From: Pseudomonas nitroreducens NBRC 12694
GTDB lineage: Bacteria > Pseudomonadota > Gammaproteobacteria > Pseudomonadales > Pseudomonadaceae
Length of the DNA: 64,000 nt
Direction: 5' to 3'
NCBI RefSeq assembly: GCF_002091755.1
Contig: NZ_BDAI01000005.1
Location: 1-64,000, forward strand
The translations under genes were made by a program, and so were the position numbers. The first letter of the stretch is position 1. Each line of letters opens with the position of its first letter. Below are positions 51,848 to 63,394 of this stretch, in pieces. Under the pieces are notes generated by a model that saw only the letters and a program-made list of their open reading frames with translations, was not told the DNA's origin and did no database searches.

Positions 51848-54373
51848 TTACAGAGTACGAGCGACTTCGACCTTCTCGAACACTTCGATCTTGTCGCCGA
51901 CGCGAACGTCGTTGTAGCTCTTCACGCCGATACCGCACTCCATGCCGGCACGCACTTCGGCGACGTCATCCTTGAAGCGACGCAGGGATTCCAGCTCGCC
52001 TTCGAAGATCACCACGTCGTCGCGCAGCACGCGGATCGGACGGTTGCGGTGCACCAGACCCTCGGTGACCATGCAGCCGGCGACCGCGCCGAACTTCGGC
52101 GAACGGAACACGTCACGCACTTCGGCGATACCCAGGATGTTCTCGCGAACATCGCTGCCGAGCATGCCGGTCAGGGCTTTCTTGACGTCTTCGATGATGT
52201 CGTAGATCACGTTGTAGTAACGCATGTCGAGGCCTTCGGTCTCGACGATCTTGCGCGCACCCGCATCAGCACGAACATTGAAGCCGAACAGCACCGCGTT
52301 GGAGGCCAGCGCCAGGTTGGCATCGGACTCGGTGATACCACCGACGCCGCCGCCGACCACGCGAACCTGCACCTCGTCGTTGCCCAAGCCACTGAGCGAG
52401 CCCTGCAGGGCTTCCAGCGAACCGCGGACATCGGACTTGAGGACGATGTTGAGGGTCTTCTTCTCTTCCTGGCCCATGTTCTCGAAGATGTTTTCCAGCT
52501 TGCCGGCGTGGGCACGAGCCAGTTTCACTTCGCGGAACTTGCCCTGACGGAACAGAGCGACTTCGCGGGCCTTCTTCTCGTCGGCGACCACGGTCATCTC
52601 GTCACCGGCATCCGGGGTGCCGTCCAGGCCGAGGATCTCGACCGGAATCGACGGACCGGCTTCCTTGATCGGCTTGCCGTTCTCGTCGAGCATCGCACGG
52701 ACGCGCCCGTAGTTGACGCCGACCAGCACCATGTCGCCCTGACGCAGGGTGCCATCCTGAACCAGTACAGTGGCTACAGGGCCACGGCCCTTGTCCAGAC
52801 GGGACTCGACCACCACGCCACGGCCCGGAGCCGACGGAGTGGCTTTGAGTTCGAGTACTTCAGCCTGCAGCAGCACGGCTTCGAGCAACTCGTCGACGCC
52901 GGTACCCACCTTGGCGGATACATGGACGAAGGGAGCATCGCCACCCCACTCTTCCGGGATCACATCCAGAGCGGCCAGGCCATTCTTGATGTTGTCCGGG
53001 TTGGCGTCCGGCTTGTCGATCTTGTTCACCGCGACCACGATCGGCACGCCAGCGGCTTTCGCGTGCTGCACGGCTTCCTGGGTCTGCGGCATCACGCCGT
53101 CGTCCGCGGCCACCACGAGAATGACGATGTCGGTCGCCTGGGCACCACGGGCACGCATCGCGGTGAACGCAGCGTGGCCAGGGGTGTCGAGGAAGGTGAC
53201 CATGCCGCGGTCGGTTTCCACATGGTAGGCACCGATGTGCTGGGTGATGCCACCGGCTTCGCCAGCTGCCACCTTGGCGCGACGGATGTAGTCGAGCAGC
53301 GAGGTCTTGCCGTGGTCGACGTGGCCCATCACGGTCACGACCGGCGCACGGGAAACGGCTTCACCTTCGAACTTCAACGACTCGGCCAGTTGCTCTTCCA
53401 GGGCGTTCTCGCTGACCAGCTTGACCTTGTGGCCGAGCTCTTCGGCGATCAACTGGGCGGTTTCCTGGTCGAGTACCTGGTTGATGGTCACCGGGGTGCC
53501 CATCTTGAACATGAACTTGACGACTTCAGCGCCCTTCACCGACATCTGCGCAGCCAGTTCGGCCACGGTGATGGTCTCACCGATATTTACTTCACGCACA
53601 ATCGGTCCTGTCGGGCTCTGGAACCCGTGCTGGTTACGCTTCTTCAGCTTGCCCTTGCCACGGCCACCGCCGCGACGGCCAAAGCTGTCGTCGTCGTCAC
53701 CACCACTGCGCACGACGCGCGGCGCGGTGGTCTTTTCCTTTTCCTTGATCGACGGGCGATGCTGGGCATGTTTGCGATCGCGGCGCTCGTCTTCCTCGTC
53801 GCGCTTGGGCGCACGGCGGGGCTCTTCCTTCTTGCGGTCGTCCGCAGCAGGAGCAGCAGCGACCGGCGCCGCCGGAGCAGGAGCCGCGGCGCGCGGGGCG
53901 TCGGCAGCAACCGCAGCAGCGGCAGGCGCAGAGCTGGCAGCCTGGCGAGCGGCATCCGCCTGGCGGCGGGCCTCTTCCTCAGCGGCACGCTGACGGGCCT
54001 CTTCCTCAGCCTTCAGACGCACAGCTTCTTCAGCGGCACGCTGCTCTTCCAGCTCACGCTGGCGCTCGGCCTCGAGCTCTTCAGGATCGCGCTTGACGTA
54101 GGTTTTCTTCTTGCGAACCTCGACGCTGACGGTCTTGCTGCCAGCGACTTTCAAGGTCGAAGTGGTCTTGCGTTGCAGGGTGATCTTGCGCGGCTCATCC
54201 GCGCGATCACCGTGGCTGCCCTTCAGGTGGGCCAGCAGCGCTTGCTTCTCGCTGTCGGTCACTACCTGCTCGGCATTGTTATGGGGTAGGCCCGCTTCGC
54301 GCATCTGCTGCAGCAGGCGCTCCACCGGCGTATCGACCGTCTTGGCCAGTTCTTTCACCGTGACTTGCGTCAT
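51848..54373 (-). CDS. infB: Translation initiation factor IF-2
   Basis: 841 residues. The IF2N module starts the protein (VKELAKTVDTPVERLLQQM), followed by a long charged Ala/Glu/Arg-rich segment (about 100-240). The GTPase domain has G1 GHVDHGKTS, G3 DTPGHAAF and G4 NKIDKPDA, followed by the fMet-tRNA-binding C-terminal domains. It loads initiator tRNA on the 30S subunit; the tRNA-fMet gene lies just upstream at 56514-56590. Confidence 0.97.
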   Translation of the reverse strand: MTQVTVKELAKTVDTPVERLLQQMREAGLPHNNAEQVVTDSEKQALLAHLKGSHGDRADEPRKITLQRKTTSTLKVAGSKTVSVEVRKKKTYVKRDPEELEAERQRELEEQRAAEEAVRLKAEEEARQRAAEEEARRQADAARQAASSAPAAAAVAADAPRAAAPAPAAPVAAAPAADDRKKEEPRRAPKRDEEDERRDRKHAQHRPSIKEKEKTTAPRVVRSGGDDDDSFGRRGGGRGKGKLKKRNQHGFQSPTGPIVREVNIGETITVAELAAQMSVKGAEVVKFMFKMGTPVTINQVLDQETAQLIAEELGHKVKLVSENALEEQLAESLKFEGEAVSRAPVVTVMGHVDHGKTSLLDYIRRAKVAAGEAGGITQHIGAYHVETDRGMVTFLDTPGHAAFTAMRARGAQATDIVILVVAADDGVMPQTQEAVQHAKAAGVPIVVAVNKIDKPDANPDNIKNGLAALDVIPEEWGGDAPFVHVSAKVGTGVDELLEAVLLQAEVLELKATPSAPGRGVVVESRLDKGRGPVATVLVQDGTLRQGDMVLVGVNYGRVRAMLDENGKPIKEAGPSIPVEILGLDGTPDAGDEMTVVADEKKAREVALFRQGKFREVKLARAHAGKLENIFENMGQEEKKTLNIVLKSDVRGSLEALQGSLSGLGNDEVQVRVVGGGVGGITESDANLALASNAVLFGFNVRADAGARKIVETEGLDMRYYNVIYDIIEDVKKALTGMLGSDVRENILGIAEVRDVFRSPKFGAVAGCMVTEGLVHRNRPIRVLRDDVVIFEGELESLRRFKDDVAEVRAGMECGIGVKSYNDVRVGDKIEVFEKVEVARTL

Positions 54374-54400
54374 GCACTTCTCTCCTCAGGCCGCGAATGC

Positions 54401-55882
54401 TTACTCGAACCAATGGGCCCGGGCGGCCATGATCAACTTGCCAGCACGCTCTTCATCCATGCCGTCGATGTCGAGCAGATCGTCAATCGATTGCTCGGCC
54501 AGATCTTCACGGGTGGTTACACCGCGCAGCGCCAGGTCCACGGCCAGCTCTTTGGTCATACCATCGAGGCTGAGCAGGTCTTCGGCAGGTTGGGCGTCGG
54601 CAAGTTTTTCTTCAGTGGCGATGGCTTTGGTCAGCAGGCGATCCTTGGCGCGCGAGCGCAGCTCGTTGACGATGTCTTCGTCGAAGCCGTCGATGCTGAG
54701 CATCTCTTCCATCGGTACGTAGGCGATTTCTTCCAGGGTGGTGAAGCCTTCCTCCACCAGTACCTGGGCGAGCTCTTCGTCGACATCCAGCTCGTCGACG
54801 AAACGCTGCAGGATGTCGCCAGTTTCAGCCTGCTGTTTGGCCTGGATATCGGCCTCGGTCATCACGTTCAGGGTCCAGCCGGTGAGCTGGCTGGCCAGAC
54901 GTACGTTCTGGCCACTACGGCCAATGGCCTGGGCCAGGTTGTCTTCGGCAACGGCGATATCCATGGTGTGGGTATCTTCGTCGACGATGATCGCCGCCAC
55001 TTCGGCCGGAGCCATGGCATTGATCACGAACTGCGCGGGGTTGTCATCCCAAAGGACGATGTCCACACGCTCGCCACCCAGTTCGCCGGAGACGGCCTGG
55101 ACGCGGGAACCACGCATGCCGATGCAGGCGCCCTGCGGGTCGATACGCTTGTCCTTGGAGCGAACGGCGATCTTGGCGCGCGAACCCGGGTCACGGGCGG
55201 CGGCCATCACGTCGATCAGCTGCTCGGCGATTTCCGGTACTTCGATGCGGAACAGCTCGATCAGCATTTCCGGCGCGGTACGCGACAGGATCAGCTGAGG
55301 GCCGCGGTTCTCGCTGCGGATTTCCTTCAGCAGGGCACGCACGCGGGTGCCGACGCGGAAGGTTTCACGCGGGATGATCTGGTCGCGGGCCAGCAGCGCT
55401 TCGGCGTTGTTGCCCAGGTCGACGATCACATTGTCGCGGGTGACCTTCTTGACGGTGCCGGAGATGATCTCGTTGACCTTCTCGCGGTAGGCGTCGACCA
55501 CCTGAGCGCGCTCGGCTTCGCGAACCTTCTGCACGATGACCTGCTTGGCGGTCTGTGCGGCGATGCGGCCGAACTCGATGGACTCGATCTTCTCTTCGAT
55601 GACTTCACCGGCCTTCATGCCGGGGTGCTCTTCCTGCACGTCTTCGACGGTCAGTTCAGACGCCGGATTGGAGTAATCCTCGTCTTCGACGATGGTCCAG
55701 CGACGGAAGGTTTCGTAGTTGCCGTTGGCGCGGTTGATTTCCACGCGCAGGTCAACGTCGTCCTCGAAACGTTTTTTGGTCGCGGTTGCCAGGGCCAGCT
55801 CCAGCGCTTCGAAAATCACGCCAGGCGGAACACCCTTCTCGTTGGATACCGACTCAACAACCAGCAGTACTTCTTTGCTCAT
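54401..55882 (-). CDS. nusA: Transcription termination/antitermination factor NusA
   Basis: 493 residues: N-terminal polymerase-binding domain (1-125), S1 (about 130-200), two KH domains (IGMRGSRVQAV and AIGRSGQNVRLASQL) and two C-terminal acidic helical repeats (about 365-490). It affects pausing, termination and boxA-dependent antitermination of rRNA operons such as the one at the left edge. It starts 27 bp upstream of infB. Confidence 0.97.
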   Translation of the reverse strand: MSKEVLLVVESVSNEKGVPPGVIFEALELALATATKKRFEDDVDLRVEINRANGNYETFRRWTIVEDEDYSNPASELTVEDVQEEHPGMKAGEVIEEKIESIEFGRIAAQTAKQVIVQKVREAERAQVVDAYREKVNEIISGTVKKVTRDNVIVDLGNNAEALLARDQIIPRETFRVGTRVRALLKEIRSENRGPQLILSRTAPEMLIELFRIEVPEIAEQLIDVMAAARDPGSRAKIAVRSKDKRIDPQGACIGMRGSRVQAVSGELGGERVDIVLWDDNPAQFVINAMAPAEVAAIIVDEDTHTMDIAVAEDNLAQAIGRSGQNVRLASQLTGWTLNVMTEADIQAKQQAETGDILQRFVDELDVDEELAQVLVEEGFTTLEEIAYVPMEEMLSIDGFDEDIVNELRSRAKDRLLTKAIATEEKLADAQPAEDLLSLDGMTKELAVDLALRGVTTREDLAEQSIDDLLDIDGMDEERAGKLIMAARAHWFE

Positions 55883-55927
55883 CGTACGCCTCGCCTTTCA
55901 ATCCATTGGAATCCGCGCTCTGGCGGC

Positions 55928-56386
55928 TCACTCAAATCGGGGAATGATGTTGGCCTTGTCGATCGAGTCGACCGGCAGCAGGTATTCATGGTCGTCCACC
56001 AGGACCACCACATCCTGCTCCTCCACACCACGGAGAATGCCCTGGAAATTGCGCCGCCGTTCGAAGGGCGTGCGCAGCTTGATCTTCACCTGCTCGCCGA
56101 CATAGCGGGCGAACTGCTCGAGCGTGAAGAGCGGCCGATCCATACCGGGCGACGACACCTCCAGGGTGTATTCGCCACTGATCGGGTCTTCCACGTCGAG
56201 GATGCCACTGACCTGACGACTGACGATCTCGCAGTCGTCGATCAGGATGCCTTCCGCACGGTCGATATAAACCCGGAGCAGGGAATGGCGACCTTGGGAA
56301 ATGAACTCCAGGCCCCAGCACTCATAGCCGAGCGCTTCTACTACAGGGGCCAACAAGGCCTGCAACTGTTCTAGCTTGCTCGACAC
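55928..56386 (-). CDS. rimP: Ribosome maturation factor RimP
   Basis: 152 residues from GTG at 56386 (SSKLEQLQALLAPVVEALG), with AGGCG about 7 bp upstream; an in-frame start at 56416 would lie inside the preceding terminator. Contains LEVSSPGMDRPL and the C-terminal SH3-like part. It is needed for 30S assembly. First gene of rimP-nusA-infB-rbfA-truB. Confidence 0.95.
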   Translation of the reverse strand: MSSKLEQLQALLAPVVEALGYECWGLEFISQGRHSLLRVYIDRAEGILIDDCEIVSRQVSGILDVEDPISGEYTLEVSSPGMDRPLFTLEQFARYVGEQVKIKLRTPFERRRNFQGILRGVEEQDVVVLVDDHEYLLPVDSIDKANIIPRFE

Positions 56387-56413
56387 CTGATCGCCTCGCG
56401 TATGCTGTAGAAA

Positions 56414-56436
56414 CAAAAAATGGGCGAAACGCCCAT
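56414..56436 (-). terminator. Terminator just before rimP
   Basis: Minus strand ATGGGCG-TTT-CGCCCAT followed by TTTTTG, ending only about 28 nt before the rimP start. It is the second of two tandem terminators between tRNA-fMet and rimP. Confidence 0.8.
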
Positions 56437-56482
56437 CCCTTAAGGACCGCCCTGAACCGGCGGCGCGGACTGTCCAGCTAGC

Positions 56483-56504
56483 AAAAAGCCCCTGAAAAGG
56501 GGCT
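56483..56504 (-). terminator. Terminator after tRNA-fMet
   Basis: Minus strand AGCCCC-TTTTC-GGGGCT followed by TTTTGC, 9 bp after the tRNA 3' end. Ordinary tRNA terminator; read-through would still meet the second terminator. Confidence 0.85.
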
Positions 56505-56513
56505 CTGCCAAAC

Positions 56514-56590
<77 letters not shown>

Positions 56591-56606
56591 TCAAAGCTGG
56601 TGCGAA

Positions 56607-56635
56607 ATTATACGGCTGAGCCCCTTGAAGGTCAA
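56607..56635 (-). promoter_or_regulatory. Promoter of tRNA-fMet
   Basis: Minus-strand -35 TTGACC (56630-56635), 17 bp spacer, -10 TATAAT (56607-56612), followed by TTTCGCACC; start about 10 bp before the mature tRNA. It may also supply rimP-nusA-infB by read-through. Confidence 0.85.
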
Positions 56636-56655
56636 CCGAAACTCCGAAACGACAA

Positions 56656-56672
56656 GGCCCGCACTGCGGGCC
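56656..56672 (-). terminator. GC-rich hairpin after tRNA-Leu
   Basis: GGCCCGCA-C-TGCGGGCC lies 11 bp after the tRNA-Leu 3' end on the minus strand and is followed by TTGTCG. The T tract is weak; it may be a terminator or a processing stem. Confidence 0.45.
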
Positions 56673-56682
56673 CTTTCGTATA

Positions 56683-56768
56683 TGGTACCGAGGAGGGGAC
56701 TCGAACCCCTACAGCCTATGGCCACTACCACCTCAAGGTAGCGTGTCTACCAATTCCACCACCTCGGC
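56683..56768 (-). tRNA. tRNA-Leu (GAG)
   Basis: 86 nt with a long variable arm, beginning GCCGAGGTGGTGGAATTGG and ending CCTCGGTACCA with encoded CCA. The anticodon loop CTTGAGG gives GAG, reading CTC/CTT codons. It lies 16 bp after secG and is probably transcribed with it. Confidence 0.95.
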
Positions 56769-56784
56769 AAAAACTCTTGCCTGC

Positions 56785-57177
56785 TTACTTCTGCTCAGGA
56801 GCCGCCGGAACGTCGCCGTTACCGCCTGCAGGGGCTTGAGGTTGCCCTTGCGCGCCCGGCACATCGCTAGCTGCCGGAGCTTGTTCCTGCTTCTGCTCCA
56901 TCACTGCCGGATCAGGAAGCCCAGCGTGACGAATCATATCAGCTTTTTCTTTAGCAAAATACGCTAAACCCAAGCTGGTAATGAAAAAAACCGCAGCGAG
57001 TATAGCAGTAAAGCGGCTCAGGAAGGTAGCAGAACCTTGGCTACCGAAAACGGTGGCCGAAGCACCTGCACCGAACGACGCACCGGCGTCGGCACCCTTG
57101 CCTTGCTGAAGCAGGACCAGCACAACCAGACCCAGCGCCATCAGCAGGTGAATCACGATTACAACTGTTTCCAACAT
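56785..57177 (-). CDS. secG: Preprotein translocase subunit SecG
   Basis: 130 residues. Two membrane segments (about 2-22 and 53-73) flank the conserved cytoplasmic loop LLQQGKGADAGASFGAGAS. A Gln/Pro/Ala-rich tail (about 90-130) is longer than in E. coli. It assists SecYEG export at the inner membrane. It begins 2 bp after tpiA. Confidence 0.95.
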   Translation of the reverse strand: MLETVVIVIHLLMALGLVVLVLLQQGKGADAGASFGAGASATVFGSQGSATFLSRFTAILAAVFFITSLGLAYFAKEKADMIRHAGLPDPAVMEQKQEQAPAASDVPGAQGQPQAPAGGNGDVPAAPEQK

Positions 57178-57179
57178 CT

Positions 57180-57935
57180 TCAGTTTCCTGCGGCGCGACA
57201 GATCGCACCGAACTCATCCGCATTCAGGGAAGCCCCACCAATGAGCCCCCCATCGATATCCGGCATCGCGAACAGCTGGGCAGCACTGGCTGCCTTGACG
57301 CTGCCGCCGTACAGGAGACGAAGGCCGCTTGCCACCTCTGCGTTTTCCGCCGAGATCTGCGAGCGAATCGCCGCATGTACTTCCTGGGCCTGCTCGGGAG
57401 AAGCGGTCAGCCCCGTCCCAATCGCCCACACCGGCTCGTAAGCCACAACGGCGCGGGAAAAAGCCCCGACACCGAGATCTTCGATTACCGAGCCCAACTG
57501 GCGCCCGACAACCTCAAGAGTCTTGCCCGCCTCACGCTGCTCACGGGTTTCCCCCACGCACAGGATCGGAATCAGGCCACACGATTGAGCCGCCGCAAAC
57601 TTGCGACTGACCACACCATCGCTCTCACCCAGAATCAGGCGACGCTCGGAATGACCGACCAGCACCAGGGAACAGCTCGCATCCGCCAACTGGCTGGCTG
57701 CAACTTCGCCTGTCAGGGCGCCCTGCATCGGCTCAACCGCGCAATTCTGCGCACCGACGGCAACCGCCTTTCCATTCAGACCTTGAACAGCCTGATTGAT
57801 GTACAGACAAGGCGGAAACACCGCCACATCGACACCCGTGGGAAGAGCCAGTTGACGCAGGCCTTTGATCAGCTCCGTTACGCTGGAGCGGGTACCGTGC
57901 ATTTTCCAATTACCGGCCACCAAGGGTCGACGCAT
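57180..57935 (-). CDS. tpiA: Triosephosphate isomerase
   Basis: 251 residues. The active-site Lys is in GNWKMHG, the electrophilic His in GHSERR and the catalytic Glu in AYEPVWAIGTG; phosphate-binding LLYGGSV is present. It interconverts dihydroxyacetone phosphate and glyceraldehyde 3-phosphate. Coupled closely to secG; a 65-bp gap separates it from glmM. Confidence 0.97.
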   Translation of the reverse strand: MRRPLVAGNWKMHGTRSSVTELIKGLRQLALPTGVDVAVFPPCLYINQAVQGLNGKAVAVGAQNCAVEPMQGALTGEVAASQLADASCSLVLVGHSERRLILGESDGVVSRKFAAAQSCGLIPILCVGETREQREAGKTLEVVGRQLGSVIEDLGVGAFSRAVVAYEPVWAIGTGLTASPEQAQEVHAAIRSQISAENAEVASGLRLLYGGSVKAASAAQLFAMPDIDGGLIGGASLNADEFGAICRAAGN

Positions 57936-58000
57936 GCTGTACCTCGCTGAGCAAAGTGGGCGCAGATATTACTCGACGCTTTTGGAACTGACAAGAGAAA

Positions 58001-59341
58001 TCAAGCACATACCTCTGTAACCACTTTCGCCAGCTGCTCGGCATAGGCGCGCACGCGTGCTTCCTCGTCGCCTTCGACCATCACCCGCACCAGTGGCTCG
58101 GTGCCGGATTTACGCAGCAGCACCCGACCACGACCGGCCATCTCTTCGGTCACCTTGGCGCAGGCTTCCTTCACCGCCGGATGCTCCAACGGGTCCACCC
58201 CGCCACCAGCAAAGCGCACGTTGATCAGCACTTGCGGACACTTGCGAATGCCCATGCGCGCCTCAGCCAGGTTCTGACCTCGGGTTTTCAGCGCCATCAG
58301 CACCTGCAGCGCGGCGATGATCGCGTCGCCGGTCGTGGTGTGCTGGCAACAGACAACATGGCCGGAATTCTCTCCACCCAACTGCCAGTTGCGCGACTGC
58401 AGCTCGGACATCACGTAGCGATCCCCTACCTTGGCGCGGGCGAAGGGAATGTGCAGTTCCTGCAGAGCGAGCTCGAGCCCGAGGTTGCTCATCAGTGTCC
58501 CTACCACGCCACCGTGCAGCTTGCCACGATCAAGCATGTCACGCGCAATGAGGTAGAGAATCTCGTCACCATCGACGATGGTGCCGGTGTGATCGACCAA
58601 CATCACCCGGTCGCCGTCGCCGTCGAAGGCGATGCCGATATCCGCATGATGGGCCAGCACGGCCTCCTGCAACGCCCCCATATGGGTGGAGCCGCACTTG
58701 TCATTGATGTTCAGGCCGTTTGGCTCCGCACCGATGACGAACACTTCGGCACCCAGTTCCCTGAATACGTTGGGAGCGATCTTGTAAGTAGCACCATGGG
58801 CGCAATCGAGCGCGATACGCAGACCAGCGAAACTGGTGTTCGATGGCACGCTGCTCTTGCAGAACTCGATGTAGCGGCCGGCGGCATCGTTGATCCGCGA
58901 GACCTTGCCCAGGCGGGCGGACTCGACGACCGTCATCGGCGCATCGAGAAGCTCCTCGATGATCAGCTCCACCTCGTCCGGCAGCTTGGTGCCCTGGCCG
59001 GAGAAGAATTTGATGCCGTTGTCGTCGTGCGGATTGTGCGAGGCACTGATGACGATACCCGCCTCGGCGTGGAAGGTACGGGTCAGATAGGCGATACCCG
59101 GGGTCGGCATGGGGCCGAGCAACATCACGTCGGCACCGGCGGCGGACAAGCCAGCCTCCAGCGCGGACTCGAACATGTAGCCGGAAATCCGAGTGTCCTT
59201 GCCCACCAGCACGCGACACTTGCCTTGCTGACGGAAAGCCATGCCCACGGCCCAGCCCAGCTTGAGCACGAAGTCTGGGGTGATCGGCGGGGTGCCTACG
59301 CGTCCGCGAATTCCATCGGTACCAAAATACTTCCTGCTCAT
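58001..59341 (-). CDS. glmM: Phosphoglucosamine mutase
   Basis: 446 residues starting MSRKYFGTDGIRGRVG. The phosphoserine is Ser 101 in ISASHNPHDDNGIKFF, the Mg loop is DGDGDRVMLVD and the sugar-binding GGENSGH follows. It converts glucosamine-6-P to glucosamine-1-P for peptidoglycan and LPS precursors. Its ATG overlaps the folP stop (ATGA). Confidence 0.97.
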   Translation of the reverse strand: MSRKYFGTDGIRGRVGTPPITPDFVLKLGWAVGMAFRQQGKCRVLVGKDTRISGYMFESALEAGLSAAGADVMLLGPMPTPGIAYLTRTFHAEAGIVISASHNPHDDNGIKFFSGQGTKLPDEVELIIEELLDAPMTVVESARLGKVSRINDAAGRYIEFCKSSVPSNTSFAGLRIALDCAHGATYKIAPNVFRELGAEVFVIGAEPNGLNINDKCGSTHMGALQEAVLAHHADIGIAFDGDGDRVMLVDHTGTIVDGDEILYLIARDMLDRGKLHGGVVGTLMSNLGLELALQELHIPFARAKVGDRYVMSELQSRNWQLGGENSGHVVCCQHTTTGDAIIAALQVLMALKTRGQNLAEARMGIRKCPQVLINVRFAGGGVDPLEHPAVKEACAKVTEEMAGRGRVLLRKSGTEPLVRVMVEGDEEARVRAYAEQLAKVVTEVCA

Positions 59342-60207
59342 GCGGACATCCCCTCTTCTGTTGCACTTTCCACTGCGTGAATCATTCGAACCACATCCAC
59401 CGTCTCGGCGACATCATGGACGCGGATGATGCTGGCTCCCTTGGCGACCGCCAGAGCCGCAAGGGCCAGGCTGCCGTACAGGCGCTCGCCCACCTCACGA
59501 CCGAGCGCGCGCCCGACCATGCTCTTGCGCGAGACACCGACCAGCAATGGACAGCCCAACGACATCAGGCACTCCATCTGCCGGAACAGATTCAGGTTAT
59601 GACTCTGCGTCTTGGCAAAACCGAAGCCAGGATCGATGACGATCCGTTCCCGGGCAATGCCCACGGCTTCGCAGACGGCGATGCGCTCCTCGAGGAAATC
59701 GTGAACCTCCTGGAGGATATTCGGATAACGCGGATCGTCCTGCATGTTTCCCGGCTCGCCGCGCATATGCATCAGGCAAACCGGAAGCCCCGTGTCCACA
59801 GCGGCATCCAGGGCTCCATCACGCTGCAGTGAGCGCACATCGTTGATCAAGCCAGCCCCGAGACGAGCGGTTTCACGCATCACCGCCGGGGTGGAGGTAT
59901 CCACCGAGATCACTACATCCAGCTCGCGGGCAATCGCCTCGACCACCGGCGCGACGCGCTCCAACTCCTCGGTGGGCGAAACCACGCGAGCGCCGGGACG
60001 GGTCGACTCGCCGCCGATATCGATCAGTGTGGCGCCGGCCGCGACCATCTCCGCCGCATGGCGCAATGCAGCATCATGCCGATTGAAGCACCCGCCGTCG
60101 GAGAAGGAATCGGGAGTGACATTGAGGATGCCCATGACGTGCGGGCGGCTTAAATCAAGAACCCGGTTGCCGCAAGGCAACCGGGTCGGGTGGTACAACG
60201 AACTCAT
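59338..60207 (-). CDS. folP: Dihydropteroate synthase
   Basis: 289 residues with the three DHPS marks GILNVTPDSFSDGG, IGGESTRPGA and DPGFGFAKT. It condenses hydroxymethyl-dihydropterin pyrophosphate, the FolK product, with p-aminobenzoate and is the sulfonamide target. It lies between ftsH (9 bp upstream) and glmM (4-base overlap), the usual ftsH-folP-glmM order. Confidence 0.96.
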   Translation of the reverse strand: MSSLYHPTRLPCGNRVLDLSRPHVMGILNVTPDSFSDGGCFNRHDAALRHAAEMVAAGATLIDIGGESTRPGARVVSPTEELERVAPVVEAIARELDVVISVDTSTPAVMRETARLGAGLINDVRSLQRDGALDAAVDTGLPVCLMHMRGEPGNMQDDPRYPNILQEVHDFLEERIAVCEAVGIARERIVIDPGFGFAKTQSHNLNLFRQMECLMSLGCPLLVGVSRKSMVGRALGREVGERLYGSLALAALAVAKGASIIRVHDVAETVDVVRMIHAVESATEEGMSA

Positions 60208-60216
60208 TCAGTGCTC

Positions 60217-62142
<1,926 letters not shown>

Positions 62143-62334
62143 TTGACTACCCTCTGAAGCCGGCTCCGCCCTGGAAACCGCTTCTCACGACGGCCAGACT
62201 CCTTCCGGCCAAAATTACTACACAACGCCCGCCGCCAGGCAGGCGCCGTCTGTAACCCTTTATGAACCCCGGCTTTCACCGGTACAAGCAAAACCTGCAA
62301 GGCATAGACCAGAAGCCTGCCCAATCATTCCAGT

Positions 62335-62958
62335 CTAGGCGCCGCGAAAGCCTCGTGCGAGCAGATACTGCTCCCGTGAACGGTCGCGTGACGACAGCGG
62401 CTTGCGCATCTGCACCTTCTCGAAGTTCTCGCGAACCTGCTTGTGGTAAGCGTCGAAACCCTCACCCTGGAAAATCTTGATCAGGAAATCGCCCCCCGGA
62501 CGCAGCACACGGGTGCACAGATCCAGGGCCAGCTCGCAGAGGAACATGGCACGAGGCATGTCCACGGCGGGCAATCCACTCATATTGGGGGCCATATCGG
62601 AAATCACAAGGTCTACCGGATTTTCTCCGATGGCCTCAAGCAACTGGGCGAAGACTTCGTCCTCGGTGAAGTCCCCCTGGATGAAGGTCACATCCGGGAT
62701 GCTGTCCATCGGCAGGATGTCCGAGGCGATCAGGGTGCCCTTATCGCCGATCACTCGGCTGGTGACCTGCGACCAGCCGCCCGGCGCCGCGCCGAGGTCG
62801 ACCACGGTCATGCCGGGACGCAGGATGCGATCCTTCTCCTGGATTTCCAACAGCTTGTAGCTGGCACGCGAGCGATAGCCGTCGCGCTGTGCCATCTTCA
62901 CGTACGGATCGTCGAAATGTTCTTTCAGCCAGCGATGGCTAGTCTTGGAACGGGCCAC
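62335..62958 (-). CDS. rlmE: 23S rRNA 2'-O-ribose U2552 methyltransferase
   Basis: 207 residues from GTG at 62958 with GAGGTA 7 bp upstream. The SAM site is VVDLGAAPGGWSQV and the catalytic Lys-Asp-Lys-Glu set includes DMAPNMSG and FLIKIFQGEGF. It methylates U2552 in the ribosomal A loop. It precedes ftsH as in many gamma-proteobacteria (rrmJ/ftsJ). Confidence 0.96.
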   Translation of the reverse strand: MARSKTSHRWLKEHFDDPYVKMAQRDGYRSRASYKLLEIQEKDRILRPGMTVVDLGAAPGGWSQVTSRVIGDKGTLIASDILPMDSIPDVTFIQGDFTEDEVFAQLLEAIGENPVDLVISDMAPNMSGLPAVDMPRAMFLCELALDLCTRVLRPGGDFLIKIFQGEGFDAYHKQVRENFEKVQMRKPLSSRDRSREQYLLARGFRGA

Positions 62959-63037
62959 GTATTACCTCGTCTGAGCGGCATCCCGGTAGTACCGAAACTC
63001 GGGTAGAATATCCGCCTTTTTTACCAGGGGTCAGATT

Positions 63038-63352
63038 ATGGCGCTCTCTCAGGAGCAGAAAAAGCAGTTCAAATCTATCGGGCATCACCTGAAACCGGTA
63101 TTGACCGTTGCTGAAAACGGTCTTTCGGAAGGTGTGATGGCCGAGCTTGAGCGCGCGCTCAACGATCATGAACTGATCAAGGTGCAGTTCCGCATCACTG
63201 AACGCGACGACCGTCGCGCACTGATCGACGAACTTTGCCAGAACGGCAGCTGCGAACTGGTTCAGACCATCGGCAAGATGGCACTGATCTACCGTCGCAA
63301 TCCGAAGCCGAACAAGAACCTGTCGAACATCAGCCGTTTCAGCGGCCTCTGA
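63038..63352 (+). CDS. yhbY: YhbY family RNA-binding protein
   Basis: 104 residues, one CRS1-YhbY (CRM) domain: KQFKSIGHHLKPVLTVAENGLSEGV-type start, loop KVQFRITERDDR and end QTIGKMALIYRRN. YhbY binds pre-50S particles. It is divergent from rlmE, sharing a 79-bp region with a -10-like TAGAAT near 63005. Confidence 0.93.
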   Translation: MALSQEQKKQFKSIGHHLKPVLTVAENGLSEGVMAELERALNDHELIKVQFRITERDDRRALIDELCQNGSCELVQTIGKMALIYRRNPKPNKNLSNISRFSGL

Positions 63353-63394
63353 CAGTCAAGACCGGCAACGCGGAGCCGGCAAGGCTCCGCCGCG